Program-made: the position numbers and the translations under genes
The notes under the pieces: model-generated
The model's database searches: none
What the model was told of the DNA's origin: nothing
What the model saw: the letters and a program-made list of their open reading frames with translations, nothing else
NCBI GenBank assembly: GCA_041750975.1
Contig: JBGSYN010000200.1
Coordinates: 1-43,890, forward strand
Length of the DNA stretch: 43,890 nucleotides
DNA from: JBGSYN01 sp041750975
Lineage (GTDB): Bacteria; Pseudomonadota; Alphaproteobacteria; Geminicoccales; Geminicoccaceae
Direction: 5' to 3'
Part shown: in pieces, positions 25,184 through 33,789 of the stretch
Layout: every line of letters begins with the position of its first letter
Position numbering within the stretch: position 1 is the stretch's first letter

Positions 25184-25393
25184 ATGATGAAGGGTTCGGT
25201 TAAGTGGTTTAATGAAACCAAGGGCTATGGCTTCATTGCCCCCGACGATGGCAGCCCCGACGTCTTCGTGCACATCAGTGCCGTCGAGCGGGCCGGTCTC
25301 GATCGGCTCAATGAGGGCCAGAAGGTCTCTTACGAAGTCCAGGTCGATCGCAAGCGGGGCAAGTCCTCAGCGGTCAATCTGCGCGCCGAGTAA
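25184..25393 (+). CDS. Cold-shock domain protein (CspA family)
   Basis: A 69-residue single cold-shock domain. RNP1 is KGYGFIAPDDG and RNP2 is DVFVHISAV; both are intact, and length is typical. It binds single-stranded RNA/DNA and melts mRNA secondary structure. A strong ribosome-binding site (AAAGGAG, 25169-25175) is eight bases from the ATG at 25184; a second ATG follows directly. It lies 102 bases after the helicase and has its own terminator at 25426. Confidence 0.95.
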   Translation: MMKGSVKWFNETKGYGFIAPDDGSPDVFVHISAVERAGLDRLNEGQKVSYEVQVDRKRGKSSAVNLRAE

Positions 25394-25425
25394 GCTGAAT
25401 CGATAAGGTTTCGTCCGGCTGGATC

Positions 25426-25445
25426 CCGCCTTCATAAGGCGGTTT
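25426..25445 (+). terminator. Rho-independent terminator after the cold-shock gene
   Basis: CCGCCTT-CAT-AAGGCGG followed by TTT: a perfect seven-base-pair stem with a short T-run, 32 bases after the cold-shock stop codon. Confidence 0.75.
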
Positions 25446-25480
25446 CCGGCCGGCGAAGCTTTGCATTTCACGTTGCAGTC

Positions 25481-26146
25481 GTGAGTTCCGCAGACTGGCT
25501 GCAATCTGCCGAGGCTGTGCGCTACCCGCCCGAGCCCTGGCATCTCACCGGCACCATGCACGTCTCGCTCTGGCGCATTCGAGCATCCGAACTGCCGCCA
25601 TCTCCGATCCCAAGCCTCCATCGGCCGAAGTCGTTGCTAGGTCATGCGATCATCGGCACCGGTTGGGCCGATTACGATTCCCACGGGATCCTCAGCTACA
25701 ACGAGCTGCTATCGGCGGTTCTCGTCGACTTCGCACCCGGTCCTTCGGTCACCATCACCAATATCTGGGTCGATCATCCGAGTTCTCTCGCCGGTGGCCG
25801 TGAGCTTTGGAGTATTCCCAAGCAGCAGGCGTCATTCGAGCGAAAAGAAGCAAACGTCTCGGCGGTCGATGATTGCGGTCGAATGATCGCAGGGTTTCGC
25901 TACAAATCTCGCCTCAAACTGCCAGGACGGTGGCCGCTTCGTGTTCGAACCATCCAGCCGTCGTTGGGGTCAGGTGCGGCGGCCCCTCCGACATTTGCCA
26001 CGGGCAAAATCGTGGCCTCGATTGACTACGGATCGGCGTCGTGGGCATTCGCGCCCGATGGGCCGCTGACCTTTCTCCAAGGGCGGAGCCCATGGTTCAG
26101 CCTGCGTCTCACCGACCTCACCATGGAGTTCCAACGGGAGCGATAG
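25481..26146 (+). CDS. Acetoacetate decarboxylase-family protein
   Basis: A 221-residue protein resembling the acetoacetate decarboxylase superfamily: PPEPWHLTGTMHVSLWRI near the start, LSYNELLSAVLVDF, then VDHPSSLAGGRELWSIPKQ, whose Lys in IPK lies where the Schiff-base Lys of the decarboxylase sits in YPKK. Later strands (FRYKSRLKLPGRWPL and WFSLRLTDLTMEF) complete the cone-shaped barrel. Many such proteins are not decarboxylases but hydratases, aldolase-dehydratases or unknowns. The start is GTG at 25481; no ATG lies upstream of the conserved region. The oxidoreductase gene follows after 53 bases, so they may be co-expressed. Confidence 0.75.
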   Translation: MSSADWLQSAEAVRYPPEPWHLTGTMHVSLWRIRASELPPSPIPSLHRPKSLLGHAIIGTGWADYDSHGILSYNELLSAVLVDFAPGPSVTITNIWVDHPSSLAGGRELWSIPKQQASFERKEANVSAVDDCGRMIAGFRYKSRLKLPGRWPLRVRTIQPSLGSGAAAPPTFATGKIVASIDYGSASWAFAPDGPLTFLQGRSPWFSLRLTDLTMEFQRER

Positions 26147-26199
26147 CGTTTTCGCCACCATCGGCTAGTTTTGATGTGACAATCGATGGATCGAAAGCC

Positions 26200-27354
26200 A
26201 TGGCCAAGCTCTCCTGGGGAATGATCGGCGGCGGCGAGGGGAGCCAGATCGGTCCTGTCCACAGGATCGCCGCTCATCTCGATGGACTCTTTGAATTCAA
26301 AGCCACCGCCCTCGATGCGGACCCGGACAAGGGGCGCGCCTTTGCCCAGGAGCTCGGGATTGCGCCGGAGCGCGCCTATGGCGACTGGCGGGAAATGCTC
26401 CAGGCTGAAGCGCAACGCCCCGACCGGCTGGATCTCGTCACCATTGCCACCCCCAACGCCACGCATTTTGAGATCGCCAGGGGCTTCCTCGAGGTCGGCT
26501 TCAATGTGCTCTGCGAAAAGCCGATGACCATGACCGTCGAGGAAGCCGAGGAAATCAACGCAATTGCGCGGGACAAGGAAACCATCTGCGCGGTCAATTA
26601 TGGCTATAGCGGCTATCCGCTGGTGCGTCACATGCGGGCCATGGTGGCGCGGGGCGATCTGGGGGCGATCCGTCTGATCAAGGCCGAGTTCGCCCACGGC
26701 TTTCATGCCGACGCGACGGATGCGGAGAACCCCCGCCTGCGCTGGCGCTACGATCCGGCGCAGGCGGGCAGTTCCGCGGTCTTTGCCGATTGCGGCATTC
26801 ATGCATTGCATTTGGCGACGTTCGTCGTGGGGCAGCAGCCAGTCGAACTCAGTGCCGATTTCGCCTCGCTGGTCCCGAGCCGGCAGCTCGAAGACGATGC
26901 CTTGGTCACTGTCCGGCTGGACGGGGGTGCCTTGTGCCGGCTCTGGACCAGTGCGATGGCGATCGGGCGCATGCACGGCCTGACGCTGCAGGTGTTTGGC
27001 GAGAAGGGCGGGCTCCGATGGGCTCAGGAGTTCCCCAATCAGCTATACTGGACGCCCCTGAATGGCCGCACCGAAACGATCGAACGCGGCGCCTCCGGCC
27101 TCTCACCCGAGGCGGACCGGGCCTCCAGGGTGACCATCGGCCATGCCGAGGGCATGCCGCTCGCCTTTGCCAATATCTATCGCGATCTGGCCGAGGTGAT
27201 CGCAGCGAGGCATGAACGCCGGCTGCCTGACCCACTAGCCTGCCATTTCCCGAGCGCCGATGACGGTTTGCGCTCGGTTGCGGCGATCCAGGCCGCCGTC
27301 CGTTCCGCGGCCACGGGAAAATGGGTCGATGCCCGCCCGCCATCGGCCCGGTAA
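26200..27354 (+). CDS. Gfo/Idh/MocA-family NAD(P)-dependent oxidoreductase
   Basis: A 384-residue sugar-dehydrogenase-like protein. The Rossmann fold begins LSWGMIGGGEGSQIG, and the family block LDLVTIATPNATHFEIA is followed by VLCEKPMTMTVEEAEE, whose EKP Lys is the catalytic/cofactor residue. The C-terminal half has YDPAQAGSSAVFADCGIHALHL, matching the GG.L.D.G.H.... motif with the substrate-contacting Asp and His. It probably oxidises or reduces an inositol- or sugar-type hydroxyl; the substrate is unknown. Start at ATG 26200 (MAKLSWG). It converges on the signalling gene with a 23-base gap. Confidence 0.88.
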   Translation: MAKLSWGMIGGGEGSQIGPVHRIAAHLDGLFEFKATALDADPDKGRAFAQELGIAPERAYGDWREMLQAEAQRPDRLDLVTIATPNATHFEIARGFLEVGFNVLCEKPMTMTVEEAEEINAIARDKETICAVNYGYSGYPLVRHMRAMVARGDLGAIRLIKAEFAHGFHADATDAENPRLRWRYDPAQAGSSAVFADCGIHALHLATFVVGQQPVELSADFASLVPSRQLEDDALVTVRLDGGALCRLWTSAMAIGRMHGLTLQVFGEKGGLRWAQEFPNQLYWTPLNGRTETIERGASGLSPEADRASRVTIGHAEGMPLAFANIYRDLAEVIAARHERRLPDPLACHFPSADDGLRSVAAIQAAVRSAATGKWVDARPPSAR

Positions 27355-27377
27355 CACCCGGCAACGCGTCAGCGGTT

Positions 27378-30236
27378 TCACTGCACGGAGCGTGGCAGCA
27401 GCGGGGTTGCGGCGTGCAGCATCGGCGTCACGACGCTGGTCGGCATGGGGTGGCAGATCAGGTAACCCTGCGCCTCATTGCATCCCTTCGCGCGAAGGAA
27501 ATCGACTTGCGCCGGGGTCTCCACGCCTTCGGCCACCACCGAAAGACCGAGACTTTTGCCCATCGCGATGATCGCCGAGGCGATCGCTGTGTTCTGCGCA
27601 TCGTCGGGCACCGAGCGGATGAAGGAGCGATCGATCTTGAGGCGATCGACCGGCAGCGACGTCAGGTGGCTGAGTGAGGAATAGCCGGTGCCGAAATCGT
27701 CGATGGCAAAGGTGACGCCGATGGATTTCAGTTCGCGGAGATTGGCGATGGTCCGCTCGAGATCATGCATGATTGTGCGCTCGGTGATCTCGAGCTCGAT
27801 GTAAGGCGCATTCAGGTCGAAGCCGTTGATGGTATTGGCGATGACCCGTCCGACATTGGGTTGGGCCAGCTGGCGGGGCGACAGATTGACGGCAACGCGG
27901 AGATCGGTCAGACCCGCCTGCCGCCACTGCTGTAATTGAGCGTTCGCTTCGCGGATCACCCAGTCATCGAGTGCCTGGATCAGGCTGGTGCTTTCCGCCA
28001 CCGGCACGAAGGCATCCGGCATCAAGAGACCGAGTTCCGGATGGTTCCAACGCACCAGCGCTTCGACCCCTTTGACCCGCCCGTCCGTCACATCGACCTG
28101 CGGCTGGTAATACAGGACCAGTTCATTGTTCCGGATGGCCTTTTGCAGCCGCTGCGACCACATCAATTGATCGCGCGCCGCACCCTCCATGCCCGGTGTA
28201 TAAATCTGCGCATTGGCCCGGCCTAGCTGCTTGGCGCGGTACATCGCCGTGTCGGCATTCTTCAGGATCGATTCGACATTGTCGCCGTCTCTCGGAAAGA
28301 CCACGACACCGATACTGCAGCTGACCTGAAGCTCGTGGGCTTCGATCCTGAAGGACCGGTCGAACTGCGCCTGGAGCTTCTTCAGGATGGTGTTGATCGA
28401 CGGCATTTCGGTGATGTTCTCGAGGATGATGACGAACTCGTCGCCGCCGAAGCGGGCCACGGTATCGGCTTCGCGCAGCACATCCTTGAGCCGCTGACCG
28501 ACCAATTTGAGCAGAGCGTCGCCGGCACTGTGGCCGAGACCGTCATTGACCGTCTTGAACTGATCGAGGTCGACGAACAAGACGCCGAGGAATGTGTTCT
28601 CGCGCTTGGCCCGATCGATCGCATGCCGCAGGCGGTCTTCGAGCAGGACCCGGTTGGGCAGGCCGGTCAACGGGTCGTGCGTGGCGAGATAGGACATTTG
28701 TTCGGTCAGCCGGCGGGTCTCCGTGACATCGGCAATCGCCAAGACCATGCCCAGGGTCGCACCCTGAGCGTCATTGATCGGCGCCGCGGTGGCCCGGACA
28801 TGAGCTTCCTGGCCGTCGCGGTGAACGAGCACGGCCGGTTCCGGCAGCCGGGTGATGGTCTGGGGCCGCAGAGCTCCGGGTTTCGGCAGGGTCGTTGGAC
28901 AGCGGCTGTGCTCGTCGACGATCGTCAGAACGCACTCGATGGCTTGGCCACGTGCAGTTTCGATGGTGTGACCGGTGAGCCGCGTCGCGCTGGAATTCAG
29001 ATCCTGTACGGCGCCGCTCGCATCGGTCGTGAGCACGGCATCATCGACCGAGTGCAGGGTCACGAGAGCCCGCTCATGCGCGGCCCTGAGCGAACGCTGG
29101 TAACGTAGTGAATGACGGAGATTGATCCAGCTCCAGAGGGGGTAGCTGCCGGCAATCATGACGATGGGGACCGCGGGTCTGAGCCAGAGACTGAAGAATT
29201 GCAGGAGGAGGAGACTCGAGAGGAGAACGCCGATCATCGCCGCCGCAGCAACCGGCAACGTCCAGCGCGACGACAATGACGGGTAGAGCAATAAGGGTAT
29301 TAGCGTGGCAGCTGCGGAAACGATCGCAATCCAGATCGAGCCGAGCGGTCTGATGATGTGATCTTGCAGCAGGGAATCGAGTACATGCGCATTGTAGCCG
29401 ACGCCGGACATCGGTCCCGTCTCGCTCATGAGAGGGGTTATGAAATCGGCCCCAAGGCCCTTTGCGGTGACGCCAACAAGGACGAAACGCCCGCGAAACG
29501 TCTCCTCCGGGAGTTTGCCCCTGAGCGCATCGACATAGGAAATCTCATTGTGACTGCCGGGCTCGGCAAAACCGAACAGGATGCGATGGTTACGCGTCCA
29601 GGCATAGGGCGAGGCGCTGTCGAGATGACCATTCTCGCCCGAGACCTCCGGGCCGTGCTCCGGTTTCGCGTGTTGCAGCATGGCCAAGGGCAGGCTCTGC
29701 CAGGCCGGCGAGCCCAGCCCTGCCTTGAGAAAATGGCTGCGAACGATGCCGTCTTGATCCGGAACGACATCGACATGGCCGAATCCCGCTGCGGCTTTGG
29801 CAAGTCGGGGCTCGGGCAAAATCTCAACGACCTGGCCCCGGTCTTCGGATTGATCGAAGCTCGCCGGGAGGATGACGTGACCATTTTGGCGCATAGCCTC
29901 CGCCAGTCGCAGATCGCCATCAGGATCGATCCGACTCGATTCGGCAAAGATGATATTGAGACCGATGACCGACGCCCCGGCATCCGTAAGACGCTCGATC
30001 AATTCCGCATGCGTTCGGCGCGACCAGGGCCAGCTGCCGATTTCCTGCAAACTGCGCTGATCGATGGCGACAACGACGATTTCGGAGCTCGCCATGTCGG
30101 CCTTGGCGCGCATCATCCGGTCGTAGGGAACGTGATCGAGGTGCCACATGGCACCCTCGAACGCCAATGCGGCCGCAAGGGTGATCGCGGCAATCGTGAG
30201 GATCAGGGTCTCGATGCGAAGCGAGAGCCCCAGCAT
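27378..30236 (-). CDS. CHASE2-PAS-GGDEF-EAL membrane signalling protein
   Basis: A 952-residue cyclic-di-GMP protein. An N-terminal membrane segment leads into a periplasmic CHASE2 sensor (roughly residues 30-310, with VVVAIDQRSLQEIGSWPWSR and GRFVLVGVTAKGLGADF). Three more membrane segments follow (about 310-385), then a PAS domain (about 395-510). The GGDEF domain has an intact RFGGDEFVIIL and an upstream READ, an RxxD inhibitory site five residues before GGDEF. The EAL domain has EALVRWNHP, ELEITE, DDFGTGYSSL and LKIDRSFI. Both synthesis and breakdown of c-di-GMP look possible. The ATG at 30236 is 13 bases after the FecR-type gene's stop, so the two are co-transcribed. The CHASE2 ligand is unknown. 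Confidence 0.92.
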   Translation of the reverse strand: MLGLSLRIETLILTIAAITLAAALAFEGAMWHLDHVPYDRMMRAKADMASSEIVVVAIDQRSLQEIGSWPWSRRTHAELIERLTDAGASVIGLNIIFAESSRIDPDGDLRLAEAMRQNGHVILPASFDQSEDRGQVVEILPEPRLAKAAAGFGHVDVVPDQDGIVRSHFLKAGLGSPAWQSLPLAMLQHAKPEHGPEVSGENGHLDSASPYAWTRNHRILFGFAEPGSHNEISYVDALRGKLPEETFRGRFVLVGVTAKGLGADFITPLMSETGPMSGVGYNAHVLDSLLQDHIIRPLGSIWIAIVSAAATLIPLLLYPSLSSRWTLPVAAAAMIGVLLSSLLLLQFFSLWLRPAVPIVMIAGSYPLWSWINLRHSLRYQRSLRAAHERALVTLHSVDDAVLTTDASGAVQDLNSSATRLTGHTIETARGQAIECVLTIVDEHSRCPTTLPKPGALRPQTITRLPEPAVLVHRDGQEAHVRATAAPINDAQGATLGMVLAIADVTETRRLTEQMSYLATHDPLTGLPNRVLLEDRLRHAIDRAKRENTFLGVLFVDLDQFKTVNDGLGHSAGDALLKLVGQRLKDVLREADTVARFGGDEFVIILENITEMPSINTILKKLQAQFDRSFRIEAHELQVSCSIGVVVFPRDGDNVESILKNADTAMYRAKQLGRANAQIYTPGMEGAARDQLMWSQRLQKAIRNNELVLYYQPQVDVTDGRVKGVEALVRWNHPELGLLMPDAFVPVAESTSLIQALDDWVIREANAQLQQWRQAGLTDLRVAVNLSPRQLAQPNVGRVIANTINGFDLNAPYIELEITERTIMHDLERTIANLRELKSIGVTFAIDDFGTGYSSLSHLTSLPVDRLKIDRSFIRSVPDDAQNTAIASAIIAMGKSLGLSVVAEGVETPAQVDFLRAKGCNEAQGYLICHPMPTSVVTPMLHAATPLLPRSVQ

Positions 30237-30249
30237 CAAGACCCCAGCA

Positions 30250-31902
30250 TTAGAGAAAACCGAGCAACAGCATCAGCGGTACGATCACGAGCGGCCAATA
30301 GCTGGTCGGCCGCACCTCGAACTGTTGAGCCGGGCCAAACTCGCCCACATAGCCGTCGACATCGATGGTTCTGACCCGAAGATAGTACCGTCCGGCGATG
30401 GGGCGCCTGGTTTCCAGCCGCGCTTCCTCGATTGTCCGGTCGAGCACGATCTCCGAGAAGTTGGCATCGCGCGCCAATTGCACCTGATAGGTTTGTCCGG
30501 GCAGACCGGCGCGCCACCGCAGCACCAGCATATCCGGATCGATCGCCGGCTCCTCGATTTCGGGCCCGACCGGCGCAGGCCGCAACAGGAATGGCTGCGG
30601 GTCGCTGAAGGGCCCTTCCTCGCCGGCAACATCATTGGTCGCCACCCGCCATTGATATGAGCCCGGCGTCAGATCGGAATCAGGGTTGAAACTCGTGGCC
30701 GAATGATCGGTCAAATTGATCAGGGGTGCTGAGAAATCGCCCTCGGCCGCAAGCTGGAAACGATAGGAACGGGCATCTTCAGGCTCGGTCCAACCGAAGT
30801 CCGGGCGTGGCTGGCGTATCGTTTCTCCCTCGTTCGGCCGGATCGGGAACGGCGGCTCGGGCCGGGCGTCGACCACGAAGCGGCTATAGGCATCGAGACC
30901 CTCGAGCCCATTGTCATCGATACCGCGAACCCGCCAGAGATAGGTGCCGTCCGGCGCGTTCGGTCCGACGAACCTTGGCTCGGTGAATATCCGATCGAAC
31001 AGGACCGCGTTGAATTCCAGGTCGGCTGCAATCTGCAGCCTGTAGGCAACCGCACCCTCGAGCGGTGGGAGTGAAAACCGGAGCGGGACACGGTCGATGG
31101 TCGAGGGCAGCCCCGTGAGATTTGGTGCGGGAAGCAGCGGAATTGGCGGTGACGGCGGCTCGCCGGCAGCGGTGATGCTGCCGAAGGATTCCGGGATAAG
31201 CTGGCTGCGGCCGCTGCCTTCGACCCGGACTTCGCCACGCAGTACCTCGGTGAGGGACGTCTGTCCATCGGCTTCCGTGGCCACCCGGTACTCGGTGCCG
31301 CGTACCGCCGAAATCGACGCAGGAGTCCAGACCTCGAAGGCTGTTCCCGGGCCCCGGCTGGGCGCCGTTTCACCGTCCAGACGTCCGCGCTGCAGCCGCA
31401 TGCGGGTATCGACCATGCCGCTATCGCTATAGGCGCTCAGGGTGTCGAACTCGATCTCGGAATTTTCCTGGATCAAGAACTGCGAGCCGTCAGCGAACTC
31501 GACCGTGACGCTGGATTCACTTTCGGTTTCGATGATGTCGCCGGATGAAAGCATCATCCCGGTTTCAACCGGCACGGTTTCCTCGGTATCGGCGTCGATC
31601 GCGGTGGCCTCGCCGGCCACCGCAAGCACCCGGACCGAAGCGGGCTGCAGCCGGAGCCAGCGGACGGGGATCCGTATCGTGCTTCCGGGCTCCATGTTAC
31701 GTGGCCGCTCGATATTGTTCATTTCTTGCAGCGGCTTCCAGTAGCCCATGCCCAGTAGATATTTTTCAGAGATATCCCAGAGATTGTCGCCCGGCCGGAC
31801 CGTGTATTGCCAGTCTTGCGCGGCGGACGGCCGCGCTGTCATCGTCATGCACATCACCAAGAATATACAGTAAAATCTTGTAGACCAAATGCCTCGCGTC
31901 AT
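30250..31902 (-). CDS. LysM and FecR-domain envelope protein
   Basis: A 550-residue exported protein. It has a signal peptide (FYCIFLVMCMTMTARPSAAQ), a LysM peptidoglycan-binding repeat (YTVRPGDNLWDISEKYL, then EPGSTIRIP), a FecR domain (LSSGDIIETESESSVTVEFADGS, and SAVRGTEYRVA), fibronectin-like repeats with YRLQIAADLEF, TYLWRVRGIDD and YQWRVATND, and a hydrophobic C-terminal end (YWPLVIVPLMLLLGFL) that may anchor it. FecR-LysM proteins commonly sit beside CHASE2 proteins, and they may pass an envelope signal to the sensor downstream. I start at ATG 31902 because the signal peptide begins there; in-frame ATGs at 31971 and further upstream would add a non-signal-like extension. First gene of a two-gene operon. 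Confidence 0.82.
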   Translation of the reverse strand: MTRGIWSTRFYCIFLVMCMTMTARPSAAQDWQYTVRPGDNLWDISEKYLLGMGYWKPLQEMNNIERPRNMEPGSTIRIPVRWLRLQPASVRVLAVAGEATAIDADTEETVPVETGMMLSSGDIIETESESSVTVEFADGSQFLIQENSEIEFDTLSAYSDSGMVDTRMRLQRGRLDGETAPSRGPGTAFEVWTPASISAVRGTEYRVATEADGQTSLTEVLRGEVRVEGSGRSQLIPESFGSITAAGEPPSPPIPLLPAPNLTGLPSTIDRVPLRFSLPPLEGAVAYRLQIAADLEFNAVLFDRIFTEPRFVGPNAPDGTYLWRVRGIDDNGLEGLDAYSRFVVDARPEPPFPIRPNEGETIRQPRPDFGWTEPEDARSYRFQLAAEGDFSAPLINLTDHSATSFNPDSDLTPGSYQWRVATNDVAGEEGPFSDPQPFLLRPAPVGPEIEEPAIDPDMLVLRWRAGLPGQTYQVQLARDANFSEIVLDRTIEEARLETRRPIAGRYYLRVRTIDVDGYVGEFGPAQQFEVRPTSYWPLVIVPLMLLLGFL

Positions 31903-32381
31903 TTTTAAGCCGTTGCCCCCAACGTCAAGATAGCTCGCCTCTTTCGAGCCGACCTTCAGGATGAGGACCATGCTCCGTTTGCAATTCAGTCGCAAGATCA
32001 GCGATGGATATTCATCTAAAGATTGTGTGTCTTTCGTCCTACGGGATTCATAACCCTAACTATATCTACTGATAAAGTTTATTCACCTGGAGGATTATTC
32101 GGCGGAGGCGAATTTTTCGCTATTTTTAGCAGTATTAAAGAAGGCAATAAGTTTTTCTGCGCGGAGAAATCGAAGTTTTGGTTTAGATCTGTCTCAAAAA
32201 GTTTGAGCATCAGCAAATATTCGTGTCGGCGATCAAACATATGTGGGACGACCGATAATAAAACACAGACGCTAGGGTTTCCCGGGCGATCCGCCGATCG
32301 GTCTTGCGTGCATGCGATTCTCGAGGAACCGTGGTAAGGCGGGGCGAGGAAAATGGAACTCGCGGCAAGGAGGCGTGCTCA
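31903..32381. other. AT-richer non-coding divergent region
   Basis: About 480 bases between two divergent genes, visibly poorer in GC than the genes on either side. It should hold the promoters of both. I see short inverted repeats, GCGAA-TTT-TTCGC (32108-32120, followed by TATTTTT) and CTCAAA-AAG-TTTGAG (32193-32207), which could be operators or a weak terminator. An open frame at 32023-32337 has no family features or ribosome-binding site and is not called. Confidence 0.5.
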
Positions 32382-33755
32382 ATGCCAGCTTCACCCAAAA
32401 TCGCCTTTATCGGCGCCGGCTCGACCGTGTTCATGAAGAAGATCATCGGCGATTGCCTGCAATGCGAGGCGCTGGCGGGCGTCCGTATCGCGCTGATGGA
32501 TATCGAGCCGACGCAGCTCGAGGAATCGGGAGTTGTCGCGCGGAAACTCGCGTCGAGTCTCGGCGTCCATGCCAGCATCGAGACGACGACCGATCAGGCG
32601 CAAGCCCTGGATGGTGCGGACTTCGTCGTCGTCGCCTTTCAGATCGGCGGCTTTGAGCCCTGCACCGTGACGGATTTCGAGGTGCCCAAACGCTTCGGCC
32701 TGCGCCAGACGATCGCCGACACCCTCGGCGTCGGCGGCATCATGCGCGCCCTTCGCACCGTGCCGCATCTCTGGTCGATCTGCGAGGATATGCGTCAACA
32801 CTGCCCCGAGGCCGTGCTGCTGCAATATGTCAATCCGATGGCCATCAACACCTGGGCCATCGCCGAGAAATATCCCGAGATCCGGCAGGTCGGCCTTTGC
32901 CACTCGGTCCAGGGCACGGCTGCGGAACTGGCCAGGGATCTCGACATTCCAGTTACGGATATCCGCTATCATTGCGCCGGCATCAATCACATGGCCTTTT
33001 ATCTGCGCTTCGAGCAGCGTCTGGCGGATGGCAGTTATCGCGATCTCTATCCGGCCCTGCGGCAGGGCTATCTCGAGGGCCGTCTGCCCAAGCCGAGTGC
33101 TGCGCATCCGCGCTGTCCCAACAAGGTGCGCTATGAGATGCTGATGCGGCTCGGCTATTTCGTCACCGAAAGCTCCGAGCATTTCGCCGAGTACACGCCC
33201 TATTTCATCAAAGAGGGACGCGACGACCTGATCGAGCGCTTCGGCATCCCGCTTGACGAATACCCCAAGCGCTGCGTCGAGCAGATTGATCGTTGGGCGC
33301 GGCAGGCCGAGGAATTGAAGTCGGCCGAGACCATGGAGGTCGAGCGCAGTCACGAATATGCGTCATCGATCATGAATTCGATCTGGACCGGGACACCCTC
33401 GGTGATCTATGGCAATGTCAGGAATAAAGGCCTGATTGCGTCACTGCCGGAGGGCTGCGCCGTCGAGGTGCCGTGCCTGATCGACGGCAGCGGCATCCAG
33501 CCGACCCGGATCGGCACCCTGCCGCCGCAACTCACGGCCCTGATGCGCACCAACATCAACGTGCAGGAACTCACGGTCGCAGCCCTCATGACCGAAAACC
33601 GCGACCATATCTACCACGCAGCGATGCTCGACCCGCACACCGCAGCCGAGCTCGATCTCGATCAGATCTGGCAACTCACGGACGAACTGATCGAAGCCCA
33701 TGGCGACTGGCTGCCCGGCTGGGTATCGGGTCGCAGGACCCGAGCGGCAGCCTGA
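32382..33755 (+). CDS. Glycoside hydrolase family 4 (alpha-galactosidase/glucosidase type)
   Basis: A 457-residue NAD- and Mn-dependent glycosidase. The N-terminal Rossmann motif is IAFIGAGSTVFMKKIIGD. QTIADTLGVGGIMRALRT, LQYVNPMAIN, GLCHSVQGTA (Cys and His of the metal site) and YHCAGINHMAFYLRF are hallmarks of the MelA branch. It would hydrolyse alpha-galactosides or alpha-glucosides in the cytoplasm by an oxidation-elimination route. The ATG at 32382 has AAGGAGG (32368-32374) at seven bases. No transporter stays next to it; the RpiR and OppF remnants 1.4-2.4 kb downstream may be leftovers of its original operon. A hairpin CCGGC-N7-GCCGG lies just after the stop. Confidence 0.9.
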   Translation: MPASPKIAFIGAGSTVFMKKIIGDCLQCEALAGVRIALMDIEPTQLEESGVVARKLASSLGVHASIETTTDQAQALDGADFVVVAFQIGGFEPCTVTDFEVPKRFGLRQTIADTLGVGGIMRALRTVPHLWSICEDMRQHCPEAVLLQYVNPMAINTWAIAEKYPEIRQVGLCHSVQGTAAELARDLDIPVTDIRYHCAGINHMAFYLRFEQRLADGSYRDLYPALRQGYLEGRLPKPSAAHPRCPNKVRYEMLMRLGYFVTESSEHFAEYTPYFIKEGRDDLIERFGIPLDEYPKRCVEQIDRWARQAEELKSAETMEVERSHEYASSIMNSIWTGTPSVIYGNVRNKGLIASLPEGCAVEVPCLIDGSGIQPTRIGTLPPQLTALMRTNINVQELTVAALMTENRDHIYHAAMLDPHTAAELDLDQIWQLTDELIEAHGDWLPGWVSGRRTRAAA

Positions 33756-33789
33756 TACGATCGATCATCGACCGGCCTGTCGAGCCGGA

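Noticed and set aside
32106..32121. GG-N10-GC in AGGCGAATTTTTCGCT upstream of the GH4 gene
   Set aside because: Several mismatches in both boxes, and it is better explained as a small inverted repeat.
32023..32337. Possible 104-residue protein in the AT-richer gap before the GH4 gene
   Set aside because: GTG start with no ribosome-binding site, no recognisable domain, and codon use unlike the neighbours; it overlaps the expected promoter region.
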